The notes: a model not told the origin generated them from the sequence alone. A DNA stretch of 64,000 nucleotides from Scylla paramamosain (GCF_035594125.1 NC_087163.1:1392501-1456500); one strand, 5' to 3'. Numbered from the stretch's first letter, positions 1 through 12,061 are shown. Numbers and translations are program-made.

Positions 1-1295
1 CTCATCTGATCCTGGATATCAAAGTTATACCGCTACACCACTAATACCTCCACACACTCACTCCATCACCAATCCACACCAAGATTCTTCCCTGAGAGAC
101 GCCACCTTCCTCTCTACCTCACAACCCAAGGCGCTCTGCCTTCCCCTCCTTGGAATGTGTTGTTGCCCACTCAAGCTCCCCTTGTTTCAACATATTTCCA
201 CCTCATTTATACTTCCTCCCTTATACATACAAAGATATAAAGAACTTAAATTATGAAGAGAACAATACTACGTGATATAAAATGGATTTTTAAAGCTTTA
301 CACTACTTATAACCAATAATAAGGAAAATGTTCGAAAGGCGTGAAAGGAAGCTGGAACACGGGACACTAAGAAAACGTGTTCCCTTTCAAGGTAAACTCG
401 GCCAATAACATGACAGTGCTCTTCTTTCCAGGACCGTGGTGGGAAGAAAATTCAGAAGCAGATAATGATTGGTGGCAACAGAAGCTGTAGCAGTGCTGCA
501 ACACCCCACCAAGCATAGGATCACCAGGAGCTGCATCTACATCCACATTGTCAATCAATCCATTCTGTTCAGCAAGTATACCAGCAGATCATCTTGTGCT
601 GAAAATAGTTTTGAAGAACTTCACTGAACAGCACAGACATGCACTGGCTGCTTACCTTTCTATAATCTTCATTTGCTCTCATGTTCTCCAAGCTTTCATA
701 TCCTGTGTTTGCATCCTTAACTACCTTTCTTCCCTAGATCTCTTGCTCACAATTCTCTTCCATTTCACTGTTTTTATATTTAGTGATGTATATACACAGT
801 TTATCCATGCATAAAGTTGACAAAAAGAATTCAAAATGCTTTCTCTACAGCCTCTTATCACTCCTCCTCAACACCAGTAAATGCAGCATCATGAGAAAAG
901 GAGCAGCATAATCCAAATTTAATAGGGAAAACAAGCAACAATTCAGAACTACATGACCCTGGTAATGTTCAAACAAATACCCTTTCACTTACCTTTTGCA
1001 TTTATATATCTTGCTACCTTCTATTGTTACTGTGCTGTTGTATTCTAGTAAATTGTCCAAAATCTCCTTTGAAGTGAGGTTGGCAAGACATCTGCACTTA
1101 CAGGTTCACAAGCATTCGAGCCTTCACGACATAGCAAGGAAGGACTTAATGAGGAATTCTATTCATACACACACACACACACAGTCAAGTCATATAAGTT
1201 CTCTCTGTTTCCTTCTTCCCCCCTCTCTGTCCTTCCCTCTCTTGGTCTCCCACTGTTCTCCCTCTCCCCATCCTCAACAACACACACATGCATAC
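1..1295. other. No recognisable gene
   Basis: AT-rich sequence with short open frames and a small (CA)n run near 1170. No frame looks conserved and no splice-bounded exon stands out. It may be intergenic or intronic DNA of a gene lying outside the window. Confidence 0.4.
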
Positions 1296-1297
1296 AG

Positions 1298-1401
<104 letters not shown>

Positions 1402-1569
1402 AATGACTTATCTCCTTTCAGTCTCCTTGTAAAGCCTGAAAGAAATTCTCAGTAAATCAACTCTTTCACTGCTAACTTTTCTTTTTAGCATTATTCTATA
1501 GCCAGCTCTAAACATCTTACTGACTCAGAACTGGAAAATCTATACTTAAGTTGTGTTGCAGGAACCGCT

Positions 1570-2568
1570 TGCCTGGGTGGGCTGCCATCTCTTTCCTTCC
1601 CTCCTCGGCTCGCTACATACTCCAGTGGCACCACACAGTATTAAGTGATCATTTTTTTGTGTACAATCTTTGCTATCAAAGCCTTACAAGAACAGCAAAT
1701 GACAAATAAAATTTTTGTATGTCAGTTAAGGTACAGGTTAAGTACAGGTAACACAGCAATACAGTGGTTGTCAAGTGCTACTTTTTAAAACATACATGGC
1801 AACTCACCAGCTTCATGATGACTGCCTGGTGTTTAAGTCACTCCAGTAAATGTTCCTTTAGATTATATGATATTCTTTCTAAGTGATGTTAAATTGTCCG
1901 ATGTTCCATGAATTTTGCCTTTTTATGTATTTGTATGTATTCATGTACTGATGGTGGGCTTCATTTTATCATCCAGATGATACCAGCTTGAGCTGCTCCA
2001 GTATATTCAGCTGCTGAAGTATCAGAAAAACATCCTCTATCATAGGGATGCTGGTACAGTCTGTAGAACACTCTGCTATCTGGGTGTCTTCTGTCTAGGT
2101 ACCTGCCTCTATATCCTGCTGCTGCAGCCCAGATATTCCCATCACAGAATGAATATCTTGTCATGAATATCATCAAATGAATATCATGTCCAAATAATCA
2201 ATGTTACTGAGTGTGAAAGACATCTTCACTGTAGCAAAAAGATGCACTTTGGCAGTCAGCTGATTGACGAGGTCTGTCACTTTGGTGTCAAGACTCAACT
2301 GTTTGGGTATTGAGGGGGTCACTGGGGTGATGTGACAGTTGCCATGTATGTTTAAAAAGTAGCACTTACCAAGCACTGCATAACTTATCTGTATATTTTC
2401 TTTACTGACACATACAAAAATTTAAACTGTCATTTGCTAACTGTTTCCTGTAAGGCTTTGATGGTATAGATTGTACACAAAAAATTATCACTTAATGCTG
2501 TGCAGAGCCACTGATTACATAGTGAGCCGAGGAGGGAGGAAAGGAGGTGGTGGCCCACCTAGGTGAGC
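1570..2568. mobile_element. Inverted-repeat (foldback/MITE-like) element
   Basis: The sequence from about 1570 to 1812 reappears as the reverse complement from about 2568 back to 2330. Landmarks are CCTCCTCGGCTC, TTTTTTGTGTACAATCT, ATCAAAGCCTTACA and ACATACATGGCAACT in the left arm and their complements in the right. The arms are about 240 bp and diverged by small indels; the spacer of about 520 bp has no recognisable gene. This is the structure of a terminal-inverted-repeat or foldback element. No transposase was seen. Confidence 0.75.
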
Positions 2569-2705
2569 ATCTCCCACAACACACAACTTGCATGTTAATT
2601 TCTCACAAAATAAAGCAAAAACACAGCATATGTGTAAAGAGTATTTTTGCTTTAGAATTATTTGAACTATCACATCCCAAAGTATGTACCTTAACTCATG
2701 GGACA

Positions 2706-2816
<111 letters not shown>

Positions 2817-4062
2817 GCGGAACCTCAGTTACCGAACACTTCCCTTTTCAAACACATTGACTCTCAAACAAAATTTTGAACTTGTAATTGCTTTGGTTGC
2901 CAGACCCATAATTCAGTTCTCTAACAAAGTTACTTGATTTGAAATACTAAAATGCAAAGCTAAAGCAGCCATTTACTACTAATTTATAGTTTCTATAAAT
3001 ATTTCCTTCATTTTTATGTACTTGGATCAGAGAGATTGTGGGTAAGATGATAATTCAATGTTTGAAATAAATTCAATGTGATCCCATTGTAAACAGACCG
3101 TTTTCAGCACTCAGGTATAATCCCAAGCCACCTGTGGCTCTCTTGGTGACCCACAACGCCATCACTACTACACAACTGCATTTTCCTAATAGCTTTTCTC
3201 AGCAGCAAGATGTCTAAGTGTTATGATCACCTTCAAAGAGGAGTAATTGGACTACTCTTTGTGTCAGTCTGTAAGGCTCCCCTCACTAGATTGGTGACAA
3301 AGAGAGTACCTGCACACAATATCTTCTGATAAGTTCTGTGTCACTAAGTTCATTCAATACACCCTTTCTGGATAAATAGTTTCTGACCTGAAACTATATT
3401 CCCCTTAAGAATCATTGTAAAACAGATTAATCTGTTCCTGGACACCAGCCAACCCTGCCTTAGGATCTTATGGCAGATGCTCCCTCTGCTAAAATGGCTG
3501 CTTCACATCATCTCTAGCTCACAAATTATATATTCAGAAAGGATATATTGAATGAACTTAGTGACACAGAACTCATCAGAAAATACTGTTTAGACAGTGT
3601 AGGTGTTCTCTTTGTCACCAATCTAGTGAGGGAAACCTTACAGAGTAACAAATGAGGAGCAACCCACTTACCACTAAAATGAAGGCAATCATAACACTTA
3701 GACATCTTGCTGCTGGGAAAACCTACGGTAAAAATACAGTTGTGCAGTAGTGATGGTATTGGGGGTTATCCAGAGATCAGGATTACCCTTGAGCACTGAA
3801 TATTGTTTGTTTACATCAAGGCAATCAATATTTACCTTACTTCAGATTGAATTACTGTCTTACACTTTGTGTCCCTCCAAATATATAGAAATGAAGAAAA
3901 TATTTATAGAAACTATAAATCAGTAATAAACAACAGCTTTTGCTTTCTCTTTTAATATTTGAAATCAAGTAACCTTGTTCAAGAACCAAGTTATGGTACG
4001 GCAACTTAAGCAATCAGGAGTTCAAAATTTTGTTCAAAAAGGGAGGTGTTCAGTAACCGAGG

Positions 4063-4065
<3 letters not shown>
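2817..4065. mobile_element. Long inverted-repeat DNA element, about 1.25 kb
   Basis: The left arm (about 2820-3370) is the reverse complement of the right arm (about 3540-4065). Ends read GGAACCTCAGTTACCGAACA on the left and, reversed, AAACCTCGGTTACTGAACA on the right. Internal landmarks shared by both arms include TTTATAGTTTCTATAAATAT, CAGCAGCAAGATGTCTAAG and CTCACTAGATTGGTGACAA. Arms of over 500 bp surround a spacer of only about 170 bp. The termini resemble Tigger-type (Tc1/mariner superfamily) ends. Each arm has an ATG context, but no transposase frame is intact. Transcripts across it would fold into a long hairpin. Confidence 0.82.

Positions 4066-4147
<82 letters not shown>
4066..4147. 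repeat. (CA)n microsatellite
   Basis: About 40 CA units immediately adjoin the right end of the inverted-repeat element. Confidence 0.97.
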
Positions 4148-4148
<1 letters not shown>

Positions 4149-4377
4149 AGAATGACCCAAATGCCTTGAGAGTTGTCTGACCATCTAAATAAGTCCCAGT
4201 AGACAATGGTATCCTTTTCACCGTGTTTATCATCACCCCACCCCCCTCTCTCTCTCTCTCTCTCTCTCACCCACACACACACACACACACATCTCAGTGA
4301 CCCAAATGCCTTGAGAATTGTCTTACCATCTAAACAAGTCCCAGAAGACACTGGCATCCTTTCCACCATATGTTTAT

Positions 4378-4427
<50 letters not shown>

Positions 4428-4430
4428 ATA
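4148..4430. repeat. Tandem duplication of a CA-unique-TC unit
   Basis: A block of about 145 bp occurs twice. Each copy has a CA run, then a unique stretch starting GACCCAAATGCCTTGAGA and containing CCATCTAAA-AAGTCCCAG, then a TC run (4248-4268 and 4386-4428). The copies differ at a few bases, so this is an older tandem duplication with microsatellites at its borders. Confidence 0.8.
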
Positions 4431-4699
4431 CCTAAACATTCAGGACAGTTTTTATACACACATAGTACAGGTGGAGGATGGTGAGAGGTCATCATTCCCT
4501 TGGGTCTATGGATTAACCTCTGGAGAGAGAAAGATGGGGGGATGGGATAAAGGCTACAAGACACTGTCCTACCTCTTGTAAGTGTAAATGACAACTTAGA
4601 TTACATTCTACTCACCTTTGTTTAATAACTGGACTATCACTTGAGAGTACCTTTAGGTCTTTGTGTGTATATATTTTTTACTTCCATGAACTTCTATGA

Positions 4700-6140
4700 A
4701 ATAAGTTTAATTGTAGAGAGAGAGAGGGGGGGAGATGAGAAGTATGGGTGTGGGGAAGACGGATGTGGAAGGGGAGAGGAAGCAGGCAGGCCCAAGATAT
4801 GTGTCGGAGGCAGTTCTAGCCAATAACAGCTGCCATGAAAAAAGAATGACAGTGTCACTTTTGTTAGGAATATAGGTAGGAAAATGCTTCATCAAGTAGG
4901 AAGCTGTCTGTGCAGTGTATATATCCAGTCTGCTCATTTGTAAAAGCTTGTCCCTTCATTAAACATATCATCTTACCAAAAATAAATATAGAACATGGGA
5001 CTCTTGTGTTTTATGTTTTAATCTGTCAGTCAGTATACAAGAGAACTTATAATATAAAGACACTGGTTGATAAAACCTATCTATAATTATTAAGACTATT
5101 TCTGTCTGGTATTATTTAGCCTGTAACAGCCTTAAGTGGAAATTATTGAGATTATTGGGCCATGGAGAAAAAGGAAGAGAAGGATCAGATTGTGAATAAA
5201 AAGGAAAATAAGATGACAGTGCTGGTCTGTACCTTTCATGAATTGGAGCCACTTAGAGGGGACGTTCTTGGCCTTGTTCAAAATGAGGACGCAGCGACAG
5301 TAGAGGGGGAAAATGAGCTGCCCTTGTCACGGTTCAGATCAAACAGACCTGCAGGAAGGGAAGCACATTACTTGAAGACAATGCTGCTGCTGCTGCAAAG
5401 TGCTTGTCTTGACAACACATTAAGTATGCATTGATATATATATTCATGGTCAGGACACTTTACTGTGGTTATTTAGTAATGAAATATCATGATACAACAA
5501 CCCAAATATTACCTTAAATAAATGCTAATATAGTTCACAGCATGGCTGAAGGAGACATGAATATAGTTTTTTATATATAGTGTTTCTTAAAGATTAGGGT
5601 GACTGATTCATGTTAATGTAGATGCTAGAACCACATGTATTCTTTGTTAAGATGAACATATATACATTTCATTACACTTGTATAGATTATGTTTACTAAA
5701 ACTGTCTTTGAAATGAACATGTGCTTATTCAGCTCACAACACTAACACTGTATATATTCACATGTTCTTTGTTGGCAAAAAAAATAATAATAATAATAAT
5801 ATCATAGCTTTAGAAATTAATATAGTGATTTCCCAAAAGTTTAATAGATCAGGATGAAATATTTTCCAGAATACTTTCTGAGATTGGGAGTTTGCTACAA
5901 TTTTTTTTTATAAGGAAGACTTAAAATAATTTTTGATAAAGAAGACAGTTTACCAAAAATAGTTATATAGATCAAAGAGACAGTTTTCCAGGTGAGCTTT
6001 GTAGACTTAGATGACAGTTCACTACAATAGTGATTAAAATCAGAGATATTCTGAGTAAAGATGAAGTGTTAATAGGCACTACCAAACACATCCAGCCCTC
6101 CAAAACACTGAGCTACCTAATTCCCACAAACTCCAGCTGC
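4700..6140. other. No recognisable gene
   Basis: AT-rich sequence. A 90-codon plus-strand open frame (5162-5434) starts in a reasonable ATG context (GCCATGG) and is lysine/glutamate-rich at its start. I recognise no family in it and see no flanking splice sites that would make it a confident gene. Confidence 0.3.
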
Positions 6141-6145
6141 CAATA

Positions 6146-6300
6146 ACACTCAACGCCTAGGACCTTCTGCAGATGCACCCTGATGTCCTCGGGAGAGGTG
6201 ACCTTGTGCTCCACCATGCAGGTGTCCTCATAGATCTCGTGGTCATTGCCAATTCATCCTCCACCTTCTCCAGCCTCCGAAACAATTGGGGTTAGGTTAG
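6146..6300 (-). pseudogene. Decayed coding fragment, unrecognised family
   Basis: On the minus strand one frame reads as well-balanced coding sequence containing HEIYEDTCMVEHKVTSPEDI, richer in G+C than its surroundings. Just upstream the open frame moves to another phase (EKVEDELA) and an in-frame TGA precedes the first piece, so the segment looks broken. It could be an old retropseudogene or the remnant of an exon. I do not recognise the protein. Confidence 0.35.
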
Positions 6301-6490
6301 GTTACACTGTGTTTCAAGGTGTTTGGGATGTTGGGGAGTGTCTGGGGATGTCTGAGAATGTTTTGGGGTTTATATGGTATTTTGGGGGTGTTTTTTAGGT
6401 GTTTGGAGGTATATCTGAGGAGTGTTTGGGGATGTTTGGGGTTGTTTGGGGATGTTTGGGAATCTTTGGGATATGTTTGGAGGTGTTTAG
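6300..6490 (+). repeat. G-rich GTTTGGGGAT-type minisatellite
   Basis: Repeats of roughly 10-12 bp on GTTTGGGGAT follow a short GGTTAGGTTAGG stretch. Several GGGG runs are separated by six bases (around 6428-6470), which fits a potential G-quadruplex on the plus strand. Confidence 0.8.
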
Positions 6491-6976
6491 TCCAGCCAAC
6501 CCAGGACTACACATCAACACTAGTGCCCTGACTTACTTTAATAATATCTGATGTAGTGGCAGGCTGTAATGCCATTAACATCACTGCTGCATACTGGTGT
6601 CCTGTTGGTTCTTGTTCTTCACATTCTGCCATAGCTCTGGCTCACCTGCTGGGTATTGATCTTGATGCTGTGGGGCTGTGATGATCCTATGGGGATGATG
6701 TGAGCCCTGGTGGAGACCTACGAGGGTATCACAATCGTGGTAGTTGTCCTATCTTCTTCAGGAAGGCACAGGTGAGGCGAATGACAGAGGGTAGTTTGGA
6801 GGGGCTAACACATGTGGCCAAGGTGGAAGAAAGAGGCAAGTCAGCTGCTGGGTACTTCTTTGTTTATTGCCAGGTTTTGCTTTTTTGTGAAGAAATACTT
6901 TTGGCATTTATCGGTTAGCTGTAGCCAATTCTTATTTTAACGTTGAATATATTGCCAATGCACTACATTTTGTAGC

Positions 6977-6980
<4 letters not shown>

Positions 6981-7063
<83 letters not shown>
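6981..7063. repeat. (TA)n microsatellite
   Basis: About 41 TA units, followed by a poly-T stretch. Confidence 0.97.
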
Positions 7064-7066
<3 letters not shown>

Positions 7067-7069
7067 TTT

Positions 7070-8216
7070 TTTTTTTTTTTCTTTCTCATTTTGGCTCTTT
7101 CCAAGCAACTCTTTTTTGTCATCGAAACCGAAAAGGGGTCAAGACTGTGCTTTGAAACCAAGAGCGATCTTTGATGACAAAAATGCACCTTAAGTTAACC
7201 CATGCATCCCTTTCTGATGAGAGAGAGAGAGAGAGAGAGAGACTCTCTTCTTGTGTTCTCCCAGGAGGTACGTGGGAGAGTGCTGTTCTAGAAGGGGGAC
7301 ATACTTGGCATAACACCATTGTAAGGACTGTTACCATGTTTCAATGATTAGATGAACAACTCTTTGGTCAATTCATGTTTGGTCATGGCCACAGCATGAT
7401 ATCGTGTTTGGTACCAAGGATCATGGTGATGTCCTCATCATTTGATGGACAGACCTCCATCTCATACGTTATTTGCAGTCTGCCTTGCCTCTACTTTAAA
7501 TTATATAATTGAATAATAATAAAAAATATTTAAATCATTCTAATGAAAATGTCTTGACAATAAGTGCTGGAGAATCTCTTTTTTTTTTTTTCTATTTTAC
7601 TATTATTAGGGTAGTGTGTGTGTGTGTTTCCAGTTCTGTTGGAATAACCTTGTGCATATTACTAAGAGTGCTAGTTACATGTCTGTCAGTTTCACATTTT
7701 CATAGTAACATAGTAATATCATCCAAACAAGCCAGACTGGTTGGTAACCTACTTGACAATTAATGGAATTTCACATATTCCTACTCTCTTAAAAGTTGAC
7801 AAAAAGTAAATAAATAAAAAATTTTGAGGCAACATGGAGGGTGGAGTGATATTCTCCTCTGGCTGTGTTGCTTGAAAACCACATTTTTTGTGGGTAAGCA
7901 GTATAGTCTGTTGTTTTGCTACAGTACACCTATGTAGTATTGCTGTATATTGCTAACTAATAGATAAGGATCACAACACTACAATAATTTGCTGTTTTAT
8001 GATATATTACTTATGTATGTAGTAGTCACATGTGAAAACCTTACTTTATACTGGCAAAAAACAGAACGACTGATATGTACCAATGACTCACCTCTATCGC
8101 TCATGTCTTCATGAATATTATGACATTTCATTATAATTTTACAATTAAAAAAATAAAGTTTATACCAAGTCAATCACTGAAATGGTATCTGGAATGAACT
8201 TTACAAATAATATCTA
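7070..8216. other. 3' flank of ALG2; no other gene seen
   Basis: AT-rich sequence downstream of the ALG2 stop codon. It should contain the ALG2 3' UTR, but I found no clear minus-strand AATAAA close to the stop. A short GA run lies at 7219-7242. No other coding sequence was recognised. Confidence 0.4.
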
Positions 8217-9440
8217 CTATTTTTGTTTCCTTTCATCCATTAGCCCCTGTATTATATAGTTCAAATGCTCAGAAAATTTAATGAAAGAAAAATTACTGAT
8301 CACACGATTATGTGCAGCAGTGCCCATAGCTTCCCTGTCACTCTTGCCAGTAACAAAGGTCTCCATTGCTTCTGCAAAAGCTTCTGGAGTCTGGTGGGTG
8401 AGGATGCCTGTCTCTCCACTCACCACTGTCTCCCGTGGCCCTCCACTGTTAACAGCAATGACTGGTGTACCCAAATACATGGCCTCCACTGGCACAATGC
8501 CAAAGTGCTCCTTGTCAGGAGTATAGAGGAGACACTTAGCTGCTCTTAGTAGAGCTACCTTCACCCTGTCCTCAGGAGACTTAAGAAAGGTAACCATGTC
8601 CACAATGCCTAGACTCCTGGCAGTGTTGACCAGCTCACAGTAATGCTCAACATTTTCTTGAAGGTGGTGGTCATAGCCACCTGCCAATACCAGGTGTAAA
8701 GCAGAATCATGCTGCTTCCCAACTTTTTCTACTAATAGACTGAAAGATTCCAGAGCAAGATTTAGATTCTTCTTGCGCTCAAAGCGATTTAAAGACAAAA
8801 ACATACAGGTACTGTCAATATCTAGACCAACATCATGTAAGGTAAGAGAGGAATACTTATCAAATTTATCAAAGTCTAGTGAGGGGTAGAGAACTGAGGG
8901 TGCAGATCCAATGGAAGGAAAGGTGTCACGGTATACTGAGGCAGTGAAATGGCTGTTGACCAACACACAGTCAGCTTGCCTGGTGGTGCACTCCTCAAGA
9001 GTGTCAAGGATATATCTGTATAACTTCTTCAGCACAGTGCGACGCTGGGTCAACAGCTGATCTGGGAAATGACAGTAAAAGAGTATCTTTGCCTGCCGCC
9101 GAAGCCTGAGGAAGGGGATGCAGGCAGATACCTGGTCCACAAACACCACATCAAAGGCCAGACCACTAGCCAACACCAGGTAGAGCGCCACATACACCAT
9201 ACGTACATATGCCCACAGTGCCATGAGGCTGCCACAGGTGGAGCGTGGCAGCCAGTCCCCAACACAGGTTACTTCTAGCTGGCCATCAGTGGTCTCTGGG
9301 AAGCAGTGTGTTGGATCATGATGTGCAGTAAACAGGTGCACTTGATGGCCCTTCCTGCGCAGTGCCAGGGCAGCATCCACCACCAGGCGCTCAGCCCCAC
9401 CAATGCCCAGGTCAGGATGAACAAATGCTACTACCACCAT
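8217..9440 (-). CDS. ALG2: Alpha-1,3/1,6-mannosyltransferase ALG2
   Basis: ALG2 adds the second and third mannoses (alpha-1,3 then alpha-1,6, from GDP-mannose) to the dolichol-linked N-glycan precursor on the cytosolic face of the ER. The 407-residue product is close to the vertebrate length (about 416). A GT4-type N-terminal half opens with HPDLGIGGAERLVVDAALAL (residues 8-27), followed by GDWLPR (61-66), DQVSACIP (102-109) and ILFYCHFPD (119-127). The C-terminal half has RFERKKNL (219-226), AGGYD (253-257) and the EX7E motif with E311 and E319, then SGGP (332-335). A hydrophobic stretch at about 73-93 fits membrane association. I start at the ATG at 9440 because a splice acceptor (TAACAG) lies just upstream at 9494-9496, so the longer in-frame extension runs into intron. 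The coding sequence has no intron and no disruption. Confidence 0.96.
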   Translation of the reverse strand: MVVVAFVHPDLGIGGAERLVVDAALALRRKGHQVHLFTAHHDPTHCFPETTDGQLEVTCVGDWLPRSTCGSLMALWAYVRMVYVALYLVLASGLAFDVVFVDQVSACIPFLRLRRQAKILFYCHFPDQLLTQRRTVLKKLYRYILDTLEECTTRQADCVLVNSHFTASVYRDTFPSIGSAPSVLYPSLDFDKFDKYSSLTLHDVGLDIDSTCMFLSLNRFERKKNLNLALESFSLLVEKVGKQHDSALHLVLAGGYDHHLQENVEHYCELVNTARSLGIVDMVTFLKSPEDRVKVALLRAAKCLLYTPDKEHFGIVPVEAMYLGTPVIAVNSGGPRETVVSGETGILTHQTPEAFAEAMETFVTGKSDREAMGTAAHNRVISNFSFIKFSEHLNYIIQGLMDERKQK

Positions 9441-9493
9441 CTTGCTGACCACTGGGACCTCAGCAATCTTCAGATGCAGCTTCTGGAATATCC
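9441..9493 (-). other. ALG2: Probable ALG2 5' UTR segment with splice acceptor
   Basis: On the minus strand a pyrimidine-rich tract ends in CTGTAACAG, immediately before the 53 bases leading to the ALG2 ATG. This supports a spliced 5' UTR, with at least one upstream non-coding exon at higher coordinates. The upstream exon is not proven. Confidence 0.55.
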
Positions 9494-9499
9494 CTGTTA

Positions 9500-10046
9500 C
9501 AGCAGGGATGAGTAAAAGGCACACATTAAGAAGTGATCTATAAGGATATGATTTACTTAATGTGTAATCTCTCTCTCTCTCTCTCTCTTACACACACACA
9601 CTGTAGTACAATGGTTAATATGAACAGCTTTAAATCAAGAAATCCCTAAGTGGTATAGAGATAGGCAGTCTCCTCCCATCCATGCCCTTGTCCATGAAGC
9701 AGCAAATGAGTGGTGGTTGGTAGTATGGCACCTGCCAGTGTATAGCTGATAGGTGCAAACCCACAAACCCCAAACCCAGCTTTGGCTAAACCACAGACTG
9801 TTTATTGTAATTCTAGATCTCCATAAAAGCCTGCAAGTGAAGTTGTACACAGATCTATTTTAGGATCTCTTTTATATGCATATACCATATGCTTCTAAGT
9901 CTATATTCACTAATTATGATGACACAAGTCTGCTAACAGATGAAAAATATAAATTTCTTACATCAGACTTTAAAACATGAACTAATTTTAATAAATCAGT
10001 AGCTTAAGTCAAATAAACTGCACCTTAATACAGCCAAAACTAATCA
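9500..10046. other. No gene recognised
   Basis: Contains a short TC run (9569-9587) with CA units and otherwise unstructured AT-rich sequence, presumably ALG2 intron or upstream flank. Confidence 0.35.
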
Positions 10047-11184
10047 CAGTGGTACCTCACTATATGTCCACTTTGTAATAAGTCCAACTTGGTATACATC
10101 CTGTTTGGACACGAAAAAAATTGCTTGGTACACAACCTTCATTTGAAATACAATTTGTGTGCTAAAACCTGTATGGGTCAAAATGAGTCATGACACCATG
10201 CACTACCCTTGTTTACCTCTCCCAAAACAAAGTCACGACTGCCCATGAGTGTCAGTACATCCATTGGTACCATTCAGTGAACAACCCCAATTATAACTGA
10301 ATTTTTACGCAATTCTGCATTTTTCACATACATTTTTAAATTCATTAACCATGAATTCTAAAAAAAGTTAATGACTCCTTCCAAACAATAACATCTCCCT
10401 TCTCAGCAACATCCTAGTAGGCACTCAACTTTTCTCATTTATTTCATCTAATTGCTTTTGTATTTACCATATTTGATGGTATATATGATGCACCTTTTTT
10501 CATAAAAATGGCTCAAAAAATCACCCAGTATCTTATATGCAAATATGAGGCCTCCTGTAGATTTAATTTTGAAATTTCCTTTGTCCGTAAACCTGAAGAT
10601 TTACAGCACCACATTATAGGTAATGGTGCTATTTCATATTTTTCAACCATAATATGATTTAAGGAAATGTTGAAAATGAAAATGCAGCCTGTTCAGTGAT
10701 GCAGCAAGTGTGTTGTTGACATCTTGGCAGCTGGGCTGCATTCTTTGCCTCACCTCTGTAACTAAGCCACTACTTCTGTTTTATTACTGCAATCATATAG
10801 AATATTTTTAGTAATGTGATTGCTTGCTTTTTGTTCAGCTGTATTGCTAGCTTGCTTTAAATATTACATGCTTAAATACATAAAAAAAAAAGCTTTTTTT
10901 CCTAAATATGCCCTGCTGAAATGGGGGTGTGTCTTATATGCCCATGTGTCTTATATGCCATCAGATATGGTATGTATTTTAGTATCAAGCAGTGTTTAAA
11001 TTATTTTATACAATACCATCAATGTACTGTATAATATGCCAATGACAAAAGGATTTTTTTTCATAGACATGGATTAATAACTTTCCCTTTAATTCCTATG
11101 GGAAAAATTTGCTTGGAATGCATCCTGTTTGGTACAAGTTCAAGGATCTGGAATGGATTAAGGACATATACCAAGGTACCACCA
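10047..11184. mobile_element. Tigger-like non-autonomous DNA transposon
   Basis: The left end reads CAGTGGTACCTCACTATATG. The right end, reversed, reads TGGTGGTACCTTGGTATATG and is followed by TA. Terminal inverted repeats are about 24 bp, and the GGTACCT-type terminus is typical of the Tigger/pogo group of Tc1/mariner elements (family knowledge). The element is about 1.14 kb, has no transposase frame, and is interrupted by a second element at 10467-10970. Confidence 0.75.
10467..10970. mobile_element. TA-flanked MITE nested in the Tigger-like element
   Basis: The left end CCATATTTGATGGTATATA matches the reversed right end CCATATCTGATGGCATATA. TA lies directly outside both ends, as expected of Tc1/mariner-type target duplications. 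The element is 504 bp with no open frame. Its position inside 10047-11184 dates it as the younger insertion. Confidence 0.75.
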
Positions 11185-11237
11185 TATATATAATCAAACT
11201 GGGTCATGATGAAAAAAGTTTAAAGAACACTGGCCCA

Positions 11238-11425
11238 TGACTTGCAGCTTCAAGGATCATGGTCTAGACAACTCAGAACTTTGAGGATCACAGGCTAGAC
11301 AACTCGAGGCTTCAAGGATCACAGCCTGGACAACTCACAGCTTCAAAGGTCACAACCTAGACGACTCAGGACTTCAAGGATCACAGCCTAGACAGCTTAA
11401 GGCTTCAAAGATCACATCCTATGTG
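11238..11425. repeat. 31-bp minisatellite, about six copies
   Basis: Diverged tandem units built on GCTTCAAGGATCACAGCCT and AGACAACTCA, each about 31 bp. Confidence 0.85.
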
Positions 11426-11880
11426 ATGCGGCACGAAAGCAGGTGTAAAGGCATTATAGCTCAAATGACATGGGCCGCCACGGCTGGACAACAGGGCCAC
11501 TGACACACACCAGACATTGTCCCAGTGGCCAGGCCAGCAGCTGCAGTGTGCCACCAAAATGTAAAATAAAACACATCAGGGCATTATGGAAAAAGCCTTA
11601 GCCTACTAATTTTGAGATTATGACTACTCATTTTAGGGCAAAAAAGTGATGCCTTTTCAAATTGTGATCTACACCATAAAGGGATGACCAGTGAAATCAA
11701 AGAAGTTTGTTAATACCTAACCTAACCCAGCCATTGATTGAAAATGTGGAAATACTGAAATAATATTAGCACTTCTATCTCAGGGCTTGGCTGGATTAGG
11801 TACAAATTAATTTGCTTCATTAATTCCATTGGTAATCCTTGTGAAGATCATGATTTAAAAAATACTCTTGTTATATCAAT

Positions 11881-11998
11881 AATGCCCAACATGCAGTTTA
11901 ACAAGCCAAAAAGAGCTGGTCTACCTGCTACACCAGTTATCAGAAAATTTGCATCTGGGTCAGCCTTAACTTCCCATGACATTACTTCATGGGCTCAC

Positions 11999-12061
<63 letters not shown>

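Noticed and set aside
5162..5434. 90-codon plus-strand frame with good ATG context
   Set aside because: No recognised family, low-complexity start and no neighbouring exons; kept only as a remark.
9441..9524. Longer ALG2 start giving 435 residues
   Set aside because: The extra N-terminal codons cross a splice acceptor (TAACAG at 9494-9496) and lack similarity to ALG2; the ATG at 9440 starts right at the conserved domain.
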